DNA from: Hepsetus odoe
Taxonomy: Eukaryota > Chordata > Actinopteri > Characiformes > Hepsetidae
Assembly: GCA_017165825.1 (NCBI GenBank)
Contig: CM029383.1
Span: forward strand, 8,380,833 to 8,444,832
DNA length: 64,000 nucleotides
Direction of reading: 5' to 3'
Shown: in pieces, positions 25,357-36,574 of the stretch
Numbering within the stretch: position 1 is the stretch's first letter
Layout: every line of letters starts with the position of its first letter
Made by a program: the position numbers and the translations under genes
The notes under the pieces: model-generated
The model's database searches: none
Told to the model about the DNA's origin: nothing
What the model saw: only the letters and a program-made list of their open reading frames with translations

Positions 25357-27804
25357 ATGGAGCGGCGTGTGCTGCGTGCGCTCCGCGCGGCTCTGGCGCT
25401 CTCCATGCTGGGCTGCGCGCTCGCTCAGTTCCGCTACAGCGTCCCGGAGGAGCTGGAGCGCGGCGCGTTCGTGGGGAACCTCGCCGCGGAACTCGGGCTG
25501 GACCCCGGCGACCTGCTTGCGCGCAGGTTCCGGCTGGTCTCGGGCTCCAGGAGGCGCTATTTGGAGGTGGACGCGGAAAGTGGTGTGCTGTTCGTGAACG
25601 AGCGCATGGACCGCGAGCAGATGTGTGAGCAGAGCCCCGCGTGCCCCCTACACCTGCAGGCGGTGCTGGAGAACCCGCTCGAGCTGCACCGCGTGGACGT
25701 GGAGGTGCTGGACGTGAACGACAACGCGCCCAGCTTTCCGCGCGCCGGATTCAGCCTGGACATCCCCGAGTCGGCGGCGCCGGGCTCGCGCTTCCCGCTG
25801 GAGAGCGCGCAGGACGCGGACGTGGGCGCCAATGCGCTGCGCACGTACCTGCTGAGCGTGAACGCGCACTTCGCGCTGGACGTGCGCGCGGGGGGGCTCG
25901 CAGAGCTCGTGCTGCAGCGGCCGCTGGACCGCGAGCGGCAGAGCGCGCACCACATGGTAATCACCGCCGTGGACGGGGGCGCGCCCGAGCGCTCCGGGAG
26001 CGCACACCTGAACGTCACGGTGTTGGACGCCAACGACAACGCGCCCGCCTTCGAGCGCGAGACGTACCGCGCGAAGGTGGTGGAGAACGCGCCCCGGGGC
26101 ACCGTGGTCATCCGGCTGAATGCCACGGATCCGGACGAAGGGTCCAACGGGGAGGTTGCATACTCGTTCAGTGGGCACGCGCCGGCCAAGGTGCGCGAGC
26201 TCTTCTCAGTTGACCCAAGAACGGGGGAGGTCAGAGTGAGAGGGGTCATCGATTACGAAAAGGCCACCATCCACGAGATCTATGTCCAAGCCAAGGACCA
26301 AGGCCCCAATGCGGTAGCAGTGCACTGCAAAGTGCTGGTCACTGTCACGGACATCAACGACAACCGTCCCGAGGTCATCCTCACCTCCACGTCCGCCCCA
26401 GTCCGAGAGGATGCACCGCCTGGGACGGTGATTGCCGTCATCAGCGTAATGGACCAGGATTCAGGAGAGAACGGCCATGTCGACTGCGAGATCCCCCATC
26501 ACGTCCCATTTCAGCTGCACTCCTCCTTCAAGAACTACTATACTTTGGTTACCTCTGACTTTCTGGACAGGGAGATGGTGCCAGCGTATAACATCACCCT
26601 CACGGCAAGAGACTTGGGCTCACCACCACTTTTCACCAGGAAGACCATTCTGGTCCAGGTGGCTGACGTGAATGACAATGCACCCGTGTTTAAGCAGCCG
26701 TCCTACACCCTCTACTTGGCGGAGAACAACGCTCCCGGTGCCTCTATATTTACCATCTCAGCTCAGGACGCTGATGGGGACCAGAACTCTTACCTGACGT
26801 ATTCCATTTTGGAAAGCGACATACAGGGGATGCCGGCATCTACATACGTGTCCATCAACCCCGACAACGGCAATATCTACGCCATGCTCTCATTTGACCA
26901 TGAGCATCTTAAAAGCTTCCAGCTGGTGATCCAAGCCAAGGACGCTGGCTTTCCACCACTAATCACCAACGCTACACTGAATGTGTTCGTCCTGGACCAG
27001 AATGACAATACGCCGGCAATCTTGTCCCCTCTACCTGAAAACGGCACAGGAGTGGCTCAAGAAGTCATTCCCAGATCAGCTGATGTCGGCCATCTCGTGG
27101 CAAAGGTCACGGCCATGGATGCAGATGAGGGTCAAAACGCTCGGCTTCTGTATCAAATGCTCCAAGCCACAGACCCCAGCCTGGTCAGCATTGCCCTCTA
27201 CACGGGGGAGGTCAGGTTAATCCGTTGCCTGAGGGAAGAGGACCCCACAAAGCACAGGCTGCTCATTTTGGTCAAGGACAACGGGGAACCGTCCCTTTCG
27301 GCCACAGCCTCCATCATTTTGTCTGTCGTTGACAATGAGCCTGAGGTCGGTGACCTCACTCAGCACCCTGGGGACCGTGCACTCTATCTAATGCTATCCC
27401 TAGGTGCTGTTTCCTTAACGTTTCTGGTGGCTATCATCGTCCTGGCTACCGTAAAGGGATACAGACACAGGCTGTCCAAATATGACAGCTCCTGCTGTGC
27501 CTCTAGCTCAGAGGTATCCGCCACTGAGGACATTAAAAAGTCCAATTTAAACATGCATGCATCCCCAGCAGGTGTAGATGTCATGGAGGGGAACGGCAGC
27601 ACTCAGCTGGGCGAGAAACACTGCTATAAAATGTGCTTGACCCCAGAGTCATCTAAAAGTGACTTCATGTTCCTAAAGCCATACAGTCCAGTGGCTTCAA
27701 CTCTCTGCATTAATAACAGCAGGACAGTGGAGAACAACACGTCCAGCTGGAGTCCACAGATCCACCGACTCAACACTACTACCATGAATGCATCTCCAAG
27801 AGAG
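25357..27804 (+). CDS. Pcdh-delta-like protocadherin, exon 1 (ectodomain, membrane span, proximal tail)
   Basis: Large first exon of a type-I membrane adhesion receptor, 816 codons, ending in a phase-0 donor (GAG|GTATGA). Signal peptide at residues 1-24 (LALSMLGCALAQ), then FRYSVPEE, the usual start of a mature clustered protocadherin. Six cadherin repeats with calcium linkers DxNDN near residues 119, 223, 332, 436 and 547. Membrane span at about 678-702 (LYLMLSLGAVSLTFLVAIIV). The tail has YKMCLTPESSKSDFMFLKPY at about 757-777, a motif shared by alpha-type clustered and delta-2 protocadherins such as PCDH10. It continues into private exons at 28819, 28991 and 29648. A Pcdh-delta subcluster has been described in teleosts beside the alpha cluster; assignment to it is inference. 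The first 800 bp are far more GC-rich than the rest. Confidence 0.93.
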
Positions 27805-28818
27805 GTATGACTGCAAACATGACTTTTTGAACCAAACTTCAGAATGCCTGGAAGCTGCAATATAGGGCAGCGAATCAGAAAAGAGGTCATTTGCATATAT
27901 CAGTGACAGCTTGACTCCAAGTTAGAAAACGGCCATGTAAGATTGAAATGAAAGAATATTTTTGGTACATGAACCCACTGAAACGTGATGGAAAAAAATG
28001 AAATTGAAGGAAAATGTGAAATTTGAGCCCTTTAAAAACAATTTAGCCAATCAGGGTCAATAATGGTTAATAAAGAGACTGGCCAAAAGTCTCTGGATTA
28101 TATAAATATCTCTATTCATTAACAACAGCAGGAGCAGCATTTGTTAGCTTTCTGATATCGTGTGTGTGTGTGTGTGTCCTCTGTCCTCTTATTTCATTCC
28201 AGAAGTTGTTTGTTTGTGGTAGACTGACTAATTAACTCATCCCTTCTCAACTAATCCATGGATGCTTTCAGCGGCTCTAAATGTGGGTCAGTTGGCTAAC
28301 TGCTCTTAATCCTCAGGCTCCAACCAGTCTGAAGGTCTTCATCCACTAGATGGAGACTCGTGACCTCCAGAAAAAGTTTATGAGACACTAAAACAAAACT
28401 TCCCAGATTCGTTTACTCCCCAAAGCACTGTGATTTTTTATTTTTTATTTTTTATTTATTTGGTATATTTGGCAATATTGTACTCTTCTCATGAAGTGTT
28501 GATAAACATGTTCATGGTCATCACTTGGCTGCCACTGTTATTGCGTTAAATGTAAATAAATCAAAGGATAAAGTTTTATGTTTATATATATTTGAAATAT
28601 TTCCTCAAAGGCATTTTAATGTAACATTTACAGCAACAACATGGAGTGTATACTTCCTTTATATTATACCTATTGTTTGTATAGTTTATATTTATATTTG
28701 GTGTATATTTATATTTTACCATTAAACAAAAAGAGGGCAAAAATAATGAAAGAAAGAATAAATTCTTTTAAAATTTAAATTTGGAATTTAGAAATTGAAT
28801 ATTTTCTCGATTTTGCAG
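27805..28818. other. Intron 1 of the Pcdh-delta-like gene
   Basis: A-T-rich, without coding signal. A weak CTCF-like word (CCACTAGATGGAG) lies near 28329. A second copy of the alpha constant exons is not present here. Confidence 0.6.
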
Positions 28819-28880
28819 ATCAAACAAGCAAACAAAGACTGGACGCTTCTGAAAAACCAACGGAATTTTACACACAAAAG
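28819..28880 (+). CDS. Pcdh-delta-like protocadherin, exon 2
   Basis: A 62-bp exon between a strong acceptor (ctcgattttgcag) and a donor (AAG|GTAAAA), phase 0 in and phase 2 out. Encodes IKQANKDWTLLKNQRNFTHK. The KQANKDW core resembles PxxPNxDWR at the start of the alpha and gamma constant regions. A CA microsatellite begins about 28 bp after the donor. Confidence 0.8.
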
Positions 28881-28902
28881 GTAAAAGCTCAAGCGCACGC
28901 AT

Positions 28903-28964
<62 letters not shown>

Positions 28965-28990
28965 CCCTTACCACTGTGTTTCTATTTTAG

Positions 28991-29100
28991 TTCTGCCACT
29001 GTGGTGAAGACCCTCCAGCACAGAGTGATAATGGACCACTCGGACACGTGTCTCTGCCCGGGAGGGGCACAGTACTGGACCTGGGGAAGCCACATGTGGG
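28991..29100 (+). CDS. Pcdh-delta-like protocadherin, exon 3
   Basis: A 110-bp exon (acceptor tctattttag, donor GGG|GTATGT), phase 2 in and phase 1 out. It is open in the frame set by exon 2 and reads VVKTLQHRVIMDHSDTCLCP then a Trp-rich end. The frame is fixed by exon 2 before it and exon 4 after it, and all three agree. Confidence 0.75.
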
Positions 29101-29647
29101 GTATGTCTGTAAATATATGTCCTTTCAAAGCTCCCAGCTTTTCCATTCTTTTTAAGTTACCTTAGCAACCCAAAAAACGAGACATAAAGTGAGCACTCAT
29201 CTTTACAGCTTCTATACGATCTTTCCTTCTAGTATTTATTTGTTTCTGTAATTAAAGCAGGTATGAGCAAAGTTTCTAAAACCTTTCTTTCTCATTTTAT
29301 GCCTTTTGAATTATTTTTTTAGAAGTAAGGTACTAAACTTCCTCTAGCGTTGTCATTAGGACGGTCCCGTCAAGAGTATTTCTCCAGAGCATGAAATCAA
29401 TGAAAATAATCAGAATGACTTCTTTCTTTCTTTATTTTATTTTTATTTTTTTTACAATTTCTTAGCAGCAGAACTCTCAGATTAACAAAAGAATTTGCAG
29501 GTCAATAAGGCAGTCTCCTGCAAGCTCCTCAAACAATGGAAAGTGAACACTCACGTATATAAAAACGAAATCTCACTGAAGATGGTGTATGATATTTAAG
29601 TGTCTTTACATTTAACACCAAAATATTTTCATTTTTGAACTTTTTAG

Positions 29648-29880
29648 CAGATTACAAGACCTCTTCTGAGGCTGGGGGCCTTCCAGATCGCTGCTGGACT
29701 CCTCGATTTGACTACCAGCACAATGTGTACATCCCGGGCACGCAGAGTTCACTGAAACTAGCCAGTCAAGGAGACCTGGACATTTATAACTCTTTCTCCA
29801 CGTTTGGAAAAAAAAGAAAGTCAGCATTGAACCATGAACGCGATGAGGACACTGTTATAACCAATGACCTTTTCAGATGA
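29648..29880 (+). CDS. Pcdh-delta-like protocadherin, exon 4 (terminal)
   Basis: The last exon starts at 29648, or at 29651 because the acceptor is a tandem TAGCAG, and ends in TGA at 29878-29880. Motifs: LPDRCWTPRFDYQHNVYIPG, like PCDH10-type HSDRCWMP and the gamma constant region's DYRQNVYIPG. SFSTFGKKRK follows, like SFSTFGKEK in PCDH10 and FITFGKKEE in the alpha constant region. The whole gene encodes 950 residues. A poly(A) signal AATAAA lies at 30050-30055 after a long GT repeat (29941-29998). Confidence 0.85.
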
Positions 29881-29938
29881 ATTCTTCAGCCGTGTTAAGA
29901 GCATGAGCTCTCACTCTACGGTCTGTGCATATATAGAA

Positions 29939-29998
<60 letters not shown>

Positions 29999-30049
29999 AC
30001 TGTGTGTTTTCATGTTGTGTTCATTCCCCAAATGACTGTATAATCCCTA

Positions 30050-30055
30050 AATAAA
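30050..30055 (+). terminator. Poly(A) signal of the Pcdh-delta-like gene
   Basis: AATAAA 170 bp after the stop codon, followed by a T-rich stretch. Confidence 0.6.
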
Positions 30056-30479
30056 GAGTTTTCTATGATTTCCTCTAGAACTGACAGCTTGTCTGTAACT
30101 GTGAGTGCTGTCCGAGGTGCTGAAACAAACTTTCTTTAGCTGCGTAAAAGTGAAGTTTTTTTAAATGTTGTAAAAATGTATAATATGAAAGTTATTATAT
30201 TTAATGCCAATGCCAAACATGTCACTAATTATATTTTTTCTACTAATTTATAAAGACTAAGTTGTTCAAATAAATCTCCCAAAGGAAGACATGTCAGCTT
30301 TAAAAAGCAATTTTGATACTTTAGGCTTAAATAAATGTATTAATATCTTCATCGATTGTCAGTCGTTCTTGTATCTTTTTCCGTTTACATTCACTACAGT
30401 TCAGATTAGGCTGTATTAACAATTGCTGTGACTTTATTTCAGAATCGTTATTAATCATAGTTTGCTAAAGAACTTAAAA

Positions 30480-30680
30480 CAGTGTCTAACTTAAGACATG
30501 AAGCAGTGAAGAAACAGATGCAGATGATTCCAGATGATCAGGTGAAAGTGCCCGGGGAGCAGTAACACGGACGGTACCTTGCTCAAGGGTACCACAGGGC
30601 AACCTACTGGCAAGGGATTCGATCCCACCTTCTTCTAATCTGGGGGCCTAGTCCATAAACATTAGGCCACCACTAGGGTT
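30480..30680 (-). repeat. Nested repeats: piece of the 69-bp family joined to a reverse SINE
   Basis: 30480-30545 carries 'gtctaacttaagacatgaag' and 'gatgattccagatgatcagg' from the 69-bp family. From 30545 a reverse SINE copy follows (acggtaccttgctcaagggt, gattcgatccc B box, 'ttaggccaccac' head), then a poly-T run. Confidence 0.7.
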
Positions 30681-31480
30681 TTTTTTTTTTTTTTTTTAAC
30701 ATTTGTTCAAAATTGAGCATTTATTCACTTTTTTTTTCTCATTGAATCCTCAATATGACAAGGAATAGTGAGAGGGTTTCCAAAAAAAAAAAAAGAAAAG
30801 AAATGAGTCACACAACTGTATGTAAATCAAAGCACTTTACAAAAGGCAAAGTCTTGAACACAAAATATTTTTGAGATAAATTGAATTTGCTTAATTCTTA
30901 TTGCTCAGCTTTCTCAACATGAAATCATCTGCAGCTCTTTTTATCGCCCTTTAGTTTAAAACGGTGAAGTCATAAGGGAGTGACATCTTCAAAGAATGAC
31001 ATCACACATTTACTCGTGAAATTGCTTGATTGATTGGTTAATTGATTTGTTTGTTGTTTGAATATTGTTTTATTTTTGACAGAGATTTTAAAGATTTTAA
31101 CACCTGGAGTCTTCTGACAGTCCCACTAACTTGTTGTTTTATTATATTTTCCCATTCAAACACCTCCCGCCCTTCCTCCACATGGCATATAAGTTCCATA
31201 TACAGTAGTTAGTTTTAACAGACAATATAGCGAGATATAAACACGTTTTCATGCTGCAGTTCACTGATTAACAGAACATTTTCCATTTTTTTTTCTTAGT
31301 TTAAAGCACCATCTACTGAAAGGTTTAGGGAATCAAGGTGGGGAGGTGTTTGTCCGCTTCTGTTCGCACGGTGTCGCTGTTCGGTGGAAATTCTCTGTTG
31401 GATGTAGACAGAAACAGGGGCTGTTCGAGTTTTATTTCTTAATTATTATTTTGAAAGCAGCCTCAATTGGCTCACGGGCT

Positions 31481-31496
31481 GCTGTAGAGGGCGCTG
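31481..31496 (+). promoter_or_regulatory. CTCF-like motif, forward, about 255 bp upstream of the second protocadherin exon
   Basis: GCTGTAGAGGGCGCTG contains the CTCF core with a mismatch only in the first bases (core AGAGGGCGC intact). In mammals the conserved promoter element of alpha variable exons, about 200 bp before the start codon, binds CTCF in this orientation. A GT repeat of about 83 bp (31519-31601) separates it from the coding region. Motif evidence only. Confidence 0.5.
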
Positions 31497-31515
31497 CTCA
31501 ACTGTGCATCCACTG

Positions 31516-31605
<90 letters not shown>

Positions 31606-31749
31606 CGTGAGAGAGAGAGAGAGGGAGAGAGGGAGGCTCTGTAGCACACACTCCTTCTTCCGACGTTCTGTTTCTAAAATGCATGGAAGCTGAAAACAGA
31701 AGCGCCTCCTTTGATCTGTGAAGCGAATCCTTTGATCTCCTTCGCGCGG

Positions 31750-34152
31750 ATGCACGCCTCCGTCTTGCTGAGGATGTGGCGGCTCGGTTTGCTGGCTCTC
31801 CCGGCGCTGTGGAGCATCTCCTCGGCCGTGACCCGCTACTCCATCCCGGAGGAGATCGCGGAGGGATCGGTGGTGGCGAATTTGGCTGCGGATCTGGGCT
31901 TGGAGGCGCAGGCTCTCGCGGAGCGGAAGGGGAAGCTCGACTACATCCACAGCAAGAAATACTTAGATGTCAACAAAGAGACGGGCGAGCTGTTTATCGC
32001 CGAGAAAATCGACAGGGAGTATCTGTGTCCTGCCAAAACGTCGTCCTCTTGCTTCCTAAAAATGGACGTCATTATCGAGAATCCCATTCGCATCTTTAAC
32101 ATCGAGCTGGAAATCATGGATATCAACGATAACGCCCCTCAGTTCAGGAGGGAGAGAATAACCCTGGACATCTCCGAAGCAGCGACGCCTGGGGAGAGGT
32201 TCTCCCTCACCAATGCTGTAGACGCTGATGTTGGAGAGAACTCCATCAAGACCTATTACCTGAGTGACAGCGATGAGTTTACTATAGACATCCAGTCTGG
32301 CAGTGATGGCACCAAATATGTAGACCTGGTCCTGAAAGATAGTCTGGACAGAGAGAAGCGAGCCGTGCATAACCTCATCCTCACGGCAGTGGACGGAGGC
32401 ACACCTGCCCGCTCAGGTACGGCCAGCGTGGTAGTTCAGGTGTTGGACACCAATGACAATGCGCCACAGTTCGATCGGCCGGTGTATTCAGTGGCGCTGA
32501 CCGAAAACGCATCAGTGGGGACGCTAGTCTTAAAGCTTAATGCCACGGATTTGGATGAAGGAACGAATGCAGAATTAGAGTATTCATACACCTTGTACAC
32601 TTCTGAGAAAACCCAGGAAAAGTTCTCGCTGGACCCCAAAACTGGAGAGATCAGGGTGAAGGACTTGATTGATTTCGAGGAGATCAAAAGTTTTGATATG
32701 TATGTGGAGGCCAGAGACAAGGCTGCAAACCCTCTTTCTGGCCAGTGCAAAATATCAGTGTCGATTACAGACATTAATGACAATTACCCTCATATCACAG
32801 TGAAGTCCTTCAAAAGCTCAATCAGAGAAGATGTAGCAGTAGGAACGGTGATAGCTGTGGTCAGTGTGAGCGACAGGGACTTTGGAGACAACGGTGATGT
32901 GGTGTTGTCCATAAGAAATGCGGCGTTTTCACCTTTTGCACTGAGTAAGTCGGCCGAGGACTACTTTGAGCTGATGGTGCGAGAGCCTTTAGATCGTGAG
33001 AAAGTGTCCAAGTATGAGATTATACTTCAAGTGGCTGACAAAGGAGCTCCACCTTTGACTGAGAATGAGACAATCGCTATTGAGGTTCTGGACATGAATG
33101 ATAATGCACCTGTGTTCCCTCAGCCTTCTTACACCATCCACCTGGTGGAAAACAACGAGCCTGGGGCCTTGATATGTTCGCTCACCGCCCATGACCCAGA
33201 CCTGAATGAAAACCAATATCTAGTCTATTTTATCGTGGAGAAGGAGATCGCCAACACGTCCGTATCCATGTTGTTCTCCATCAATCCAGAGAACGGTGAC
33301 CTGTATGCCTTGCGTCCATTTGATTATGAACATGAGAAGGAATTCCTCTTTCACATCGAAGCAAGAGACTCTGGAGTCCCTCCGCTCAGCAGTAACGTAT
33401 CAGTCCGTGTTATTATTCTTGACCAGAATGACAACGCACCGCGAATTGTGTCTCCATGGCGGGCCAAAGGCTCAGTCATTGAGGAAGTTGTCTCTAGAGC
33501 CACTGACAAAGGCTCTCTGGTGGCCAAAGTGATTGCACTGGACTCAGACTCGGCCCAAAACTCCAGAATCACTTACCAGTTTCTACAAGTCACAGATGCA
33601 ACACTCTTCACTTTGGACAGCTACAATGGTGAAATTCGCACTGCCAGAATGTTCACATACAGGGACCCCAAGCAACAGCGGCTCATCGTTATTGCAAAGG
33701 ACAACGGAGACCCTCCTCACTCGGCCACCGTCACCATTAAAGTGTCTGCTGTGGACCAGGAGGTCACTCAGTTTACTGAAACTACTGAGGTGCCCATAGA
33801 ATATGACCTCTTCACGGACTTAAACCTGTACCTGCTCATCGGCTTGGGTTCCGTCTCGTTTCTGCTGCTAATCACCATTTTGGTCATCATTGTGCTGAAG
33901 TGCCAGAAAGGGGCCACCAAAGCAGTCCCTCAGGGCAGGAACAGCATTGTCAGCCAGAGGAACTCCACCATTGCTGACTCCACACTCATCTCCAGTGATG
34001 CCTACTGGTACAGTCTGTTTCTGGCTGAGACAAGAAAGGGGAAGGTGGTGGTTCGGCAGCCACTGCCCAATGGTACCGGTTACTTCGTGTCTAGTATACC
34101 TCGAAGCTCAGCCCTGACAGGGACCAGTGAATCCAGGTCTTCCACTTTACAG
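31750..34152 (+). CDS. Protocadherin large exon (alpha-cluster variable exon or first exon of a stand-alone gene)
   Basis: 801 codons ending in a phase-0 donor (CAG|GTACGG). The first ATG in frame is at 31750; one at 31774 is an alternative. Signal peptide LLALPALWSISSA, then RYSIPEE. Six cadherin repeats, with linkers DINDN, DTNDN, DINDN, DMNDN and DQNDN near residues 124, 233, 341, 447 and 558. Membrane span at about 693-716. The tail lacks the CYKxCLTPES motif of its neighbours and instead has AYWYSLFLAETRKGKVVVRQ and SSIPRSSALTGTSESRSSTL. The donor fits both the alpha constant exon 1 at 49572 and a nearer candidate terminal exon at 36551. Which one is used cannot be decided here. Confidence 0.9.
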
Positions 34153-36550
34153 GTACGGTGTGCAAACTTGTGCATTTACCCACAAACATTCTTGCATGAT
34201 TCGGAAGGAAAATGGATTTAACATTCATTCCTTCAATAATTAAATACAATAAAACCAGCTTTGTTTTGGAGACCCATGGGTTCTAATATGATGTTGATAT
34301 GACATTTTTAATAATAAGAAAATGATTCTATAATGATAAAAAGCCAATTGACATGGACCATGAACTTATACTAAAAAGCTCTGCATTAGCCGTTCATTAT
34401 AAATTTAAGGCAAGCAATGATCAAGCAAGTGGATAATTACAGTGTATTATTTTATTATAATTGCTATTTTGGGGGTCATATTTTTTTCCTGAATTACTTC
34501 AAATTGGAAATAGACCCTTAGCTGAAATCTTGGCATCTTAAACAACTGAACACGTATCGCGCAAGATATCAATAATTAGTAATGGTTTGAAAGTTTTAAA
34601 TGGAGCAAATGTTACATTTGTGTTATAAATGAAATGATATTTAAAGTTTTTCTTCAAAAGCAATAAAATACAGAGCGTGAAAATGTAAAGATCGTTACGT
34701 TGGAACGCTACATTTAAGTCATTAACAAGGTTGTTCACTCGGTTATGCTAAAAGAACAGCATGGAGTACTTACTCACTAGCTGACTGAATAGTGCTTTAC
34801 TAATAAGTAAAGAGCGTATGAGTAACACTTCCGTATTTCTTTAATCGCTGAGTGGTTCTTTGTCCAACTTTTCAAATGTGCCTGTAATTAAAATGCTTAT
34901 TTCTCTCCTGCACTCTGAAGTTCTCAAAATGAAAGGAAGTCCTGCTGGAGGTATGCTGGCTGTTGAAATCTGTGATTTGGTGTAGAAAGTAGTGCATAGT
35001 GGCCTGTTTTTTGCCCCGTTCTTTGTTGCTGCAGGTCTCTCTCCACTGCTCTTATGATAAGAACGATTCAGATGATCCAAAAACGCCTCTTATTTAATCT
35101 TCTATCATCCAGTGTTCTCAGAGAGTGAAGAGAGACCTATACACATGCACATGGTAAACCACACACACACACCTTCTCCTGTTCACACACACTATCCTCT
35201 CCTTGTCCCACTTCCCGGTGTCCTGTTGTTTAAACTGTGATCGTGAAAAACTCAGTCATGCAGTGCCTCGCTGGTCACATCCAATTTGTGAAAGAGATAA
35301 TGAAGTTTGCAGCCACAGCCGAGCATGGGAGCGAGATCGTTAAGTCATTTAATAAGTTTTGGGAATTAGATAATGAAGTCTCTCCCCTGTCTCAGTTAGT
35401 TACGTCCACGTGTTATTTTTTTATTAAAAATCTAACCTCAAGGGCTCAGTAGAATAAATCAAAGCTCTGGTAGAAAATCCTCCCGCATTTATTCACCCAC
35501 TGGAGAAGAAACCAGGAAATAAGTATTTCTGGGCCCTCTCCAAATGCAGTTTCCAACTCCATTGCAGATGTTCTTTTAGAATCACTCCTTGTAGACATTG
35601 TTGCTTGCAAGGTGACAGATTTGGAGGTAATTCATTTTTTTGTCTTTTTAAATTGTGGCTGAAAATTATGGACACTGTAGAATTTATTTCAGAAAGAAAA
35701 ATCTTTTACATTTTCCCTCTGCTGTAGTTTTTTTTTACTTTAAAAAAAAGTGAATTGTGGATTCAAAACTATGAATCATTCAAATTGAGGGAAATCTGCT
35801 GTGTTACTATGAAACAAATGACGTAATTGCATATTTTTGAATGTAGGAAGTATGTCATTGCATACATTAGTGTAGCCAAATGACAGAACTAAGCACCAAG
35901 TAGCACACATCTCTCTTTTAGGCACCGTGCAAAATGCCTGGCTAGGTGCAAATAATTATGCTCCATAAGCAACACTCCCAACACGTTATCCTTCGTTGCT
36001 CCACACAGGCATAAACACTTAAAGCTTTTTAGATTCCACTAATGGGTTTGTTTAGGAATATTTATAAATCAACACAGTACAGTATCATATCAGGTGAGGG
36101 CCACAGAGATGTTTATGGTTGATTCTGGGCCAACTTAAGCAAGGTTTAAGTTTTACACTCAATAAAAGCTCATTTAAAACTGAGTAAATGATAATGAAAT
36201 CACCCGTGGGAGCATCCAAGTAAGCGAAAAGAAAGCTTTTCACGCTTTCTTTTCAGTGGATAGAAAAGTATATTGATTTGTAGCAGCTGATTGGTTTTAG
36301 ATGCATGTGTTTTTACAGCAGGGGTGTCGAACCCCAGTCCTGGAGGACCGGCGTTCAGCACATTTTGGTGATTTCCCTCCTCAGACACACTCACTACACC
36401 CGCCACTACCAGGTGTGTGAACCAGGTGTGTATAAGGACGGAAATCATCAGATTGTGCTGGACTCCGGCCCTCCTGGTCAGGAGTTCGACACCCCTGGTT
36501 TAGAGAACATGGGTTACGGTCTGATCACAGGGTTGTTCATTTTTCTACAG
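34153..36550. other. Downstream of the second protocadherin exon (probable intron)
   Basis: Mostly A-T-rich unique sequence. An in-frame read-through of the large exon adds 22 codons after the donor (stop at 34219-34221), followed by AATAAA at 34248-34253. A fold-back repeat lies at 36322-36500. Confidence 0.5.
36322..36500. repeat. Short fold-back (inverted-repeat) element
   Basis: The left end 'caggggtgtcgaaccccagt' and the right end 'caggagttcgacacccctgg' are near-perfect inverted repeats around a 140-bp middle, and the arms extend further (cctggaggaccgg / ccggccctcctgg). Typical of a fish MITE-like fold-back element. Confidence 0.8.
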
Positions 36551-36574
36551 GAATCTAGCAGCGATCTGCCTTGA
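36551..36574 (+). CDS. Candidate private terminal exon of the second protocadherin
   Basis: After a strong acceptor (catttttctacag) the phase-0 frame reads ESSSDLP then TGA. Joined to the exon ending at 34152 it gives a tail ...STLQ-ESSSDLP and a protein of 808 residues. About 1.1 kb further on an AATAAA (37719-37724) could end a 3'UTR. The evidence is the splice signal, phase and poly(A) site; so short a coding piece cannot be proven by eye. Confidence 0.45.
   Translation, partial: ESSSDLP

Noticed and set aside
25557..26249. A 230-codon minus-strand frame opposite the Pcdh-delta-like exon
   Set aside because: Antisense shadow of a GC-rich coding exon; no domain.
29010..29108. Other exon borders for Pcdh-delta-like exon 3 (starts at 29010 or 29019, donor at 29108)
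   Set aside because: They were considered before exon 2 (28819-28880) was found. With exon 2 the borders 28991-29100 fit both phases and have the best splice signals.
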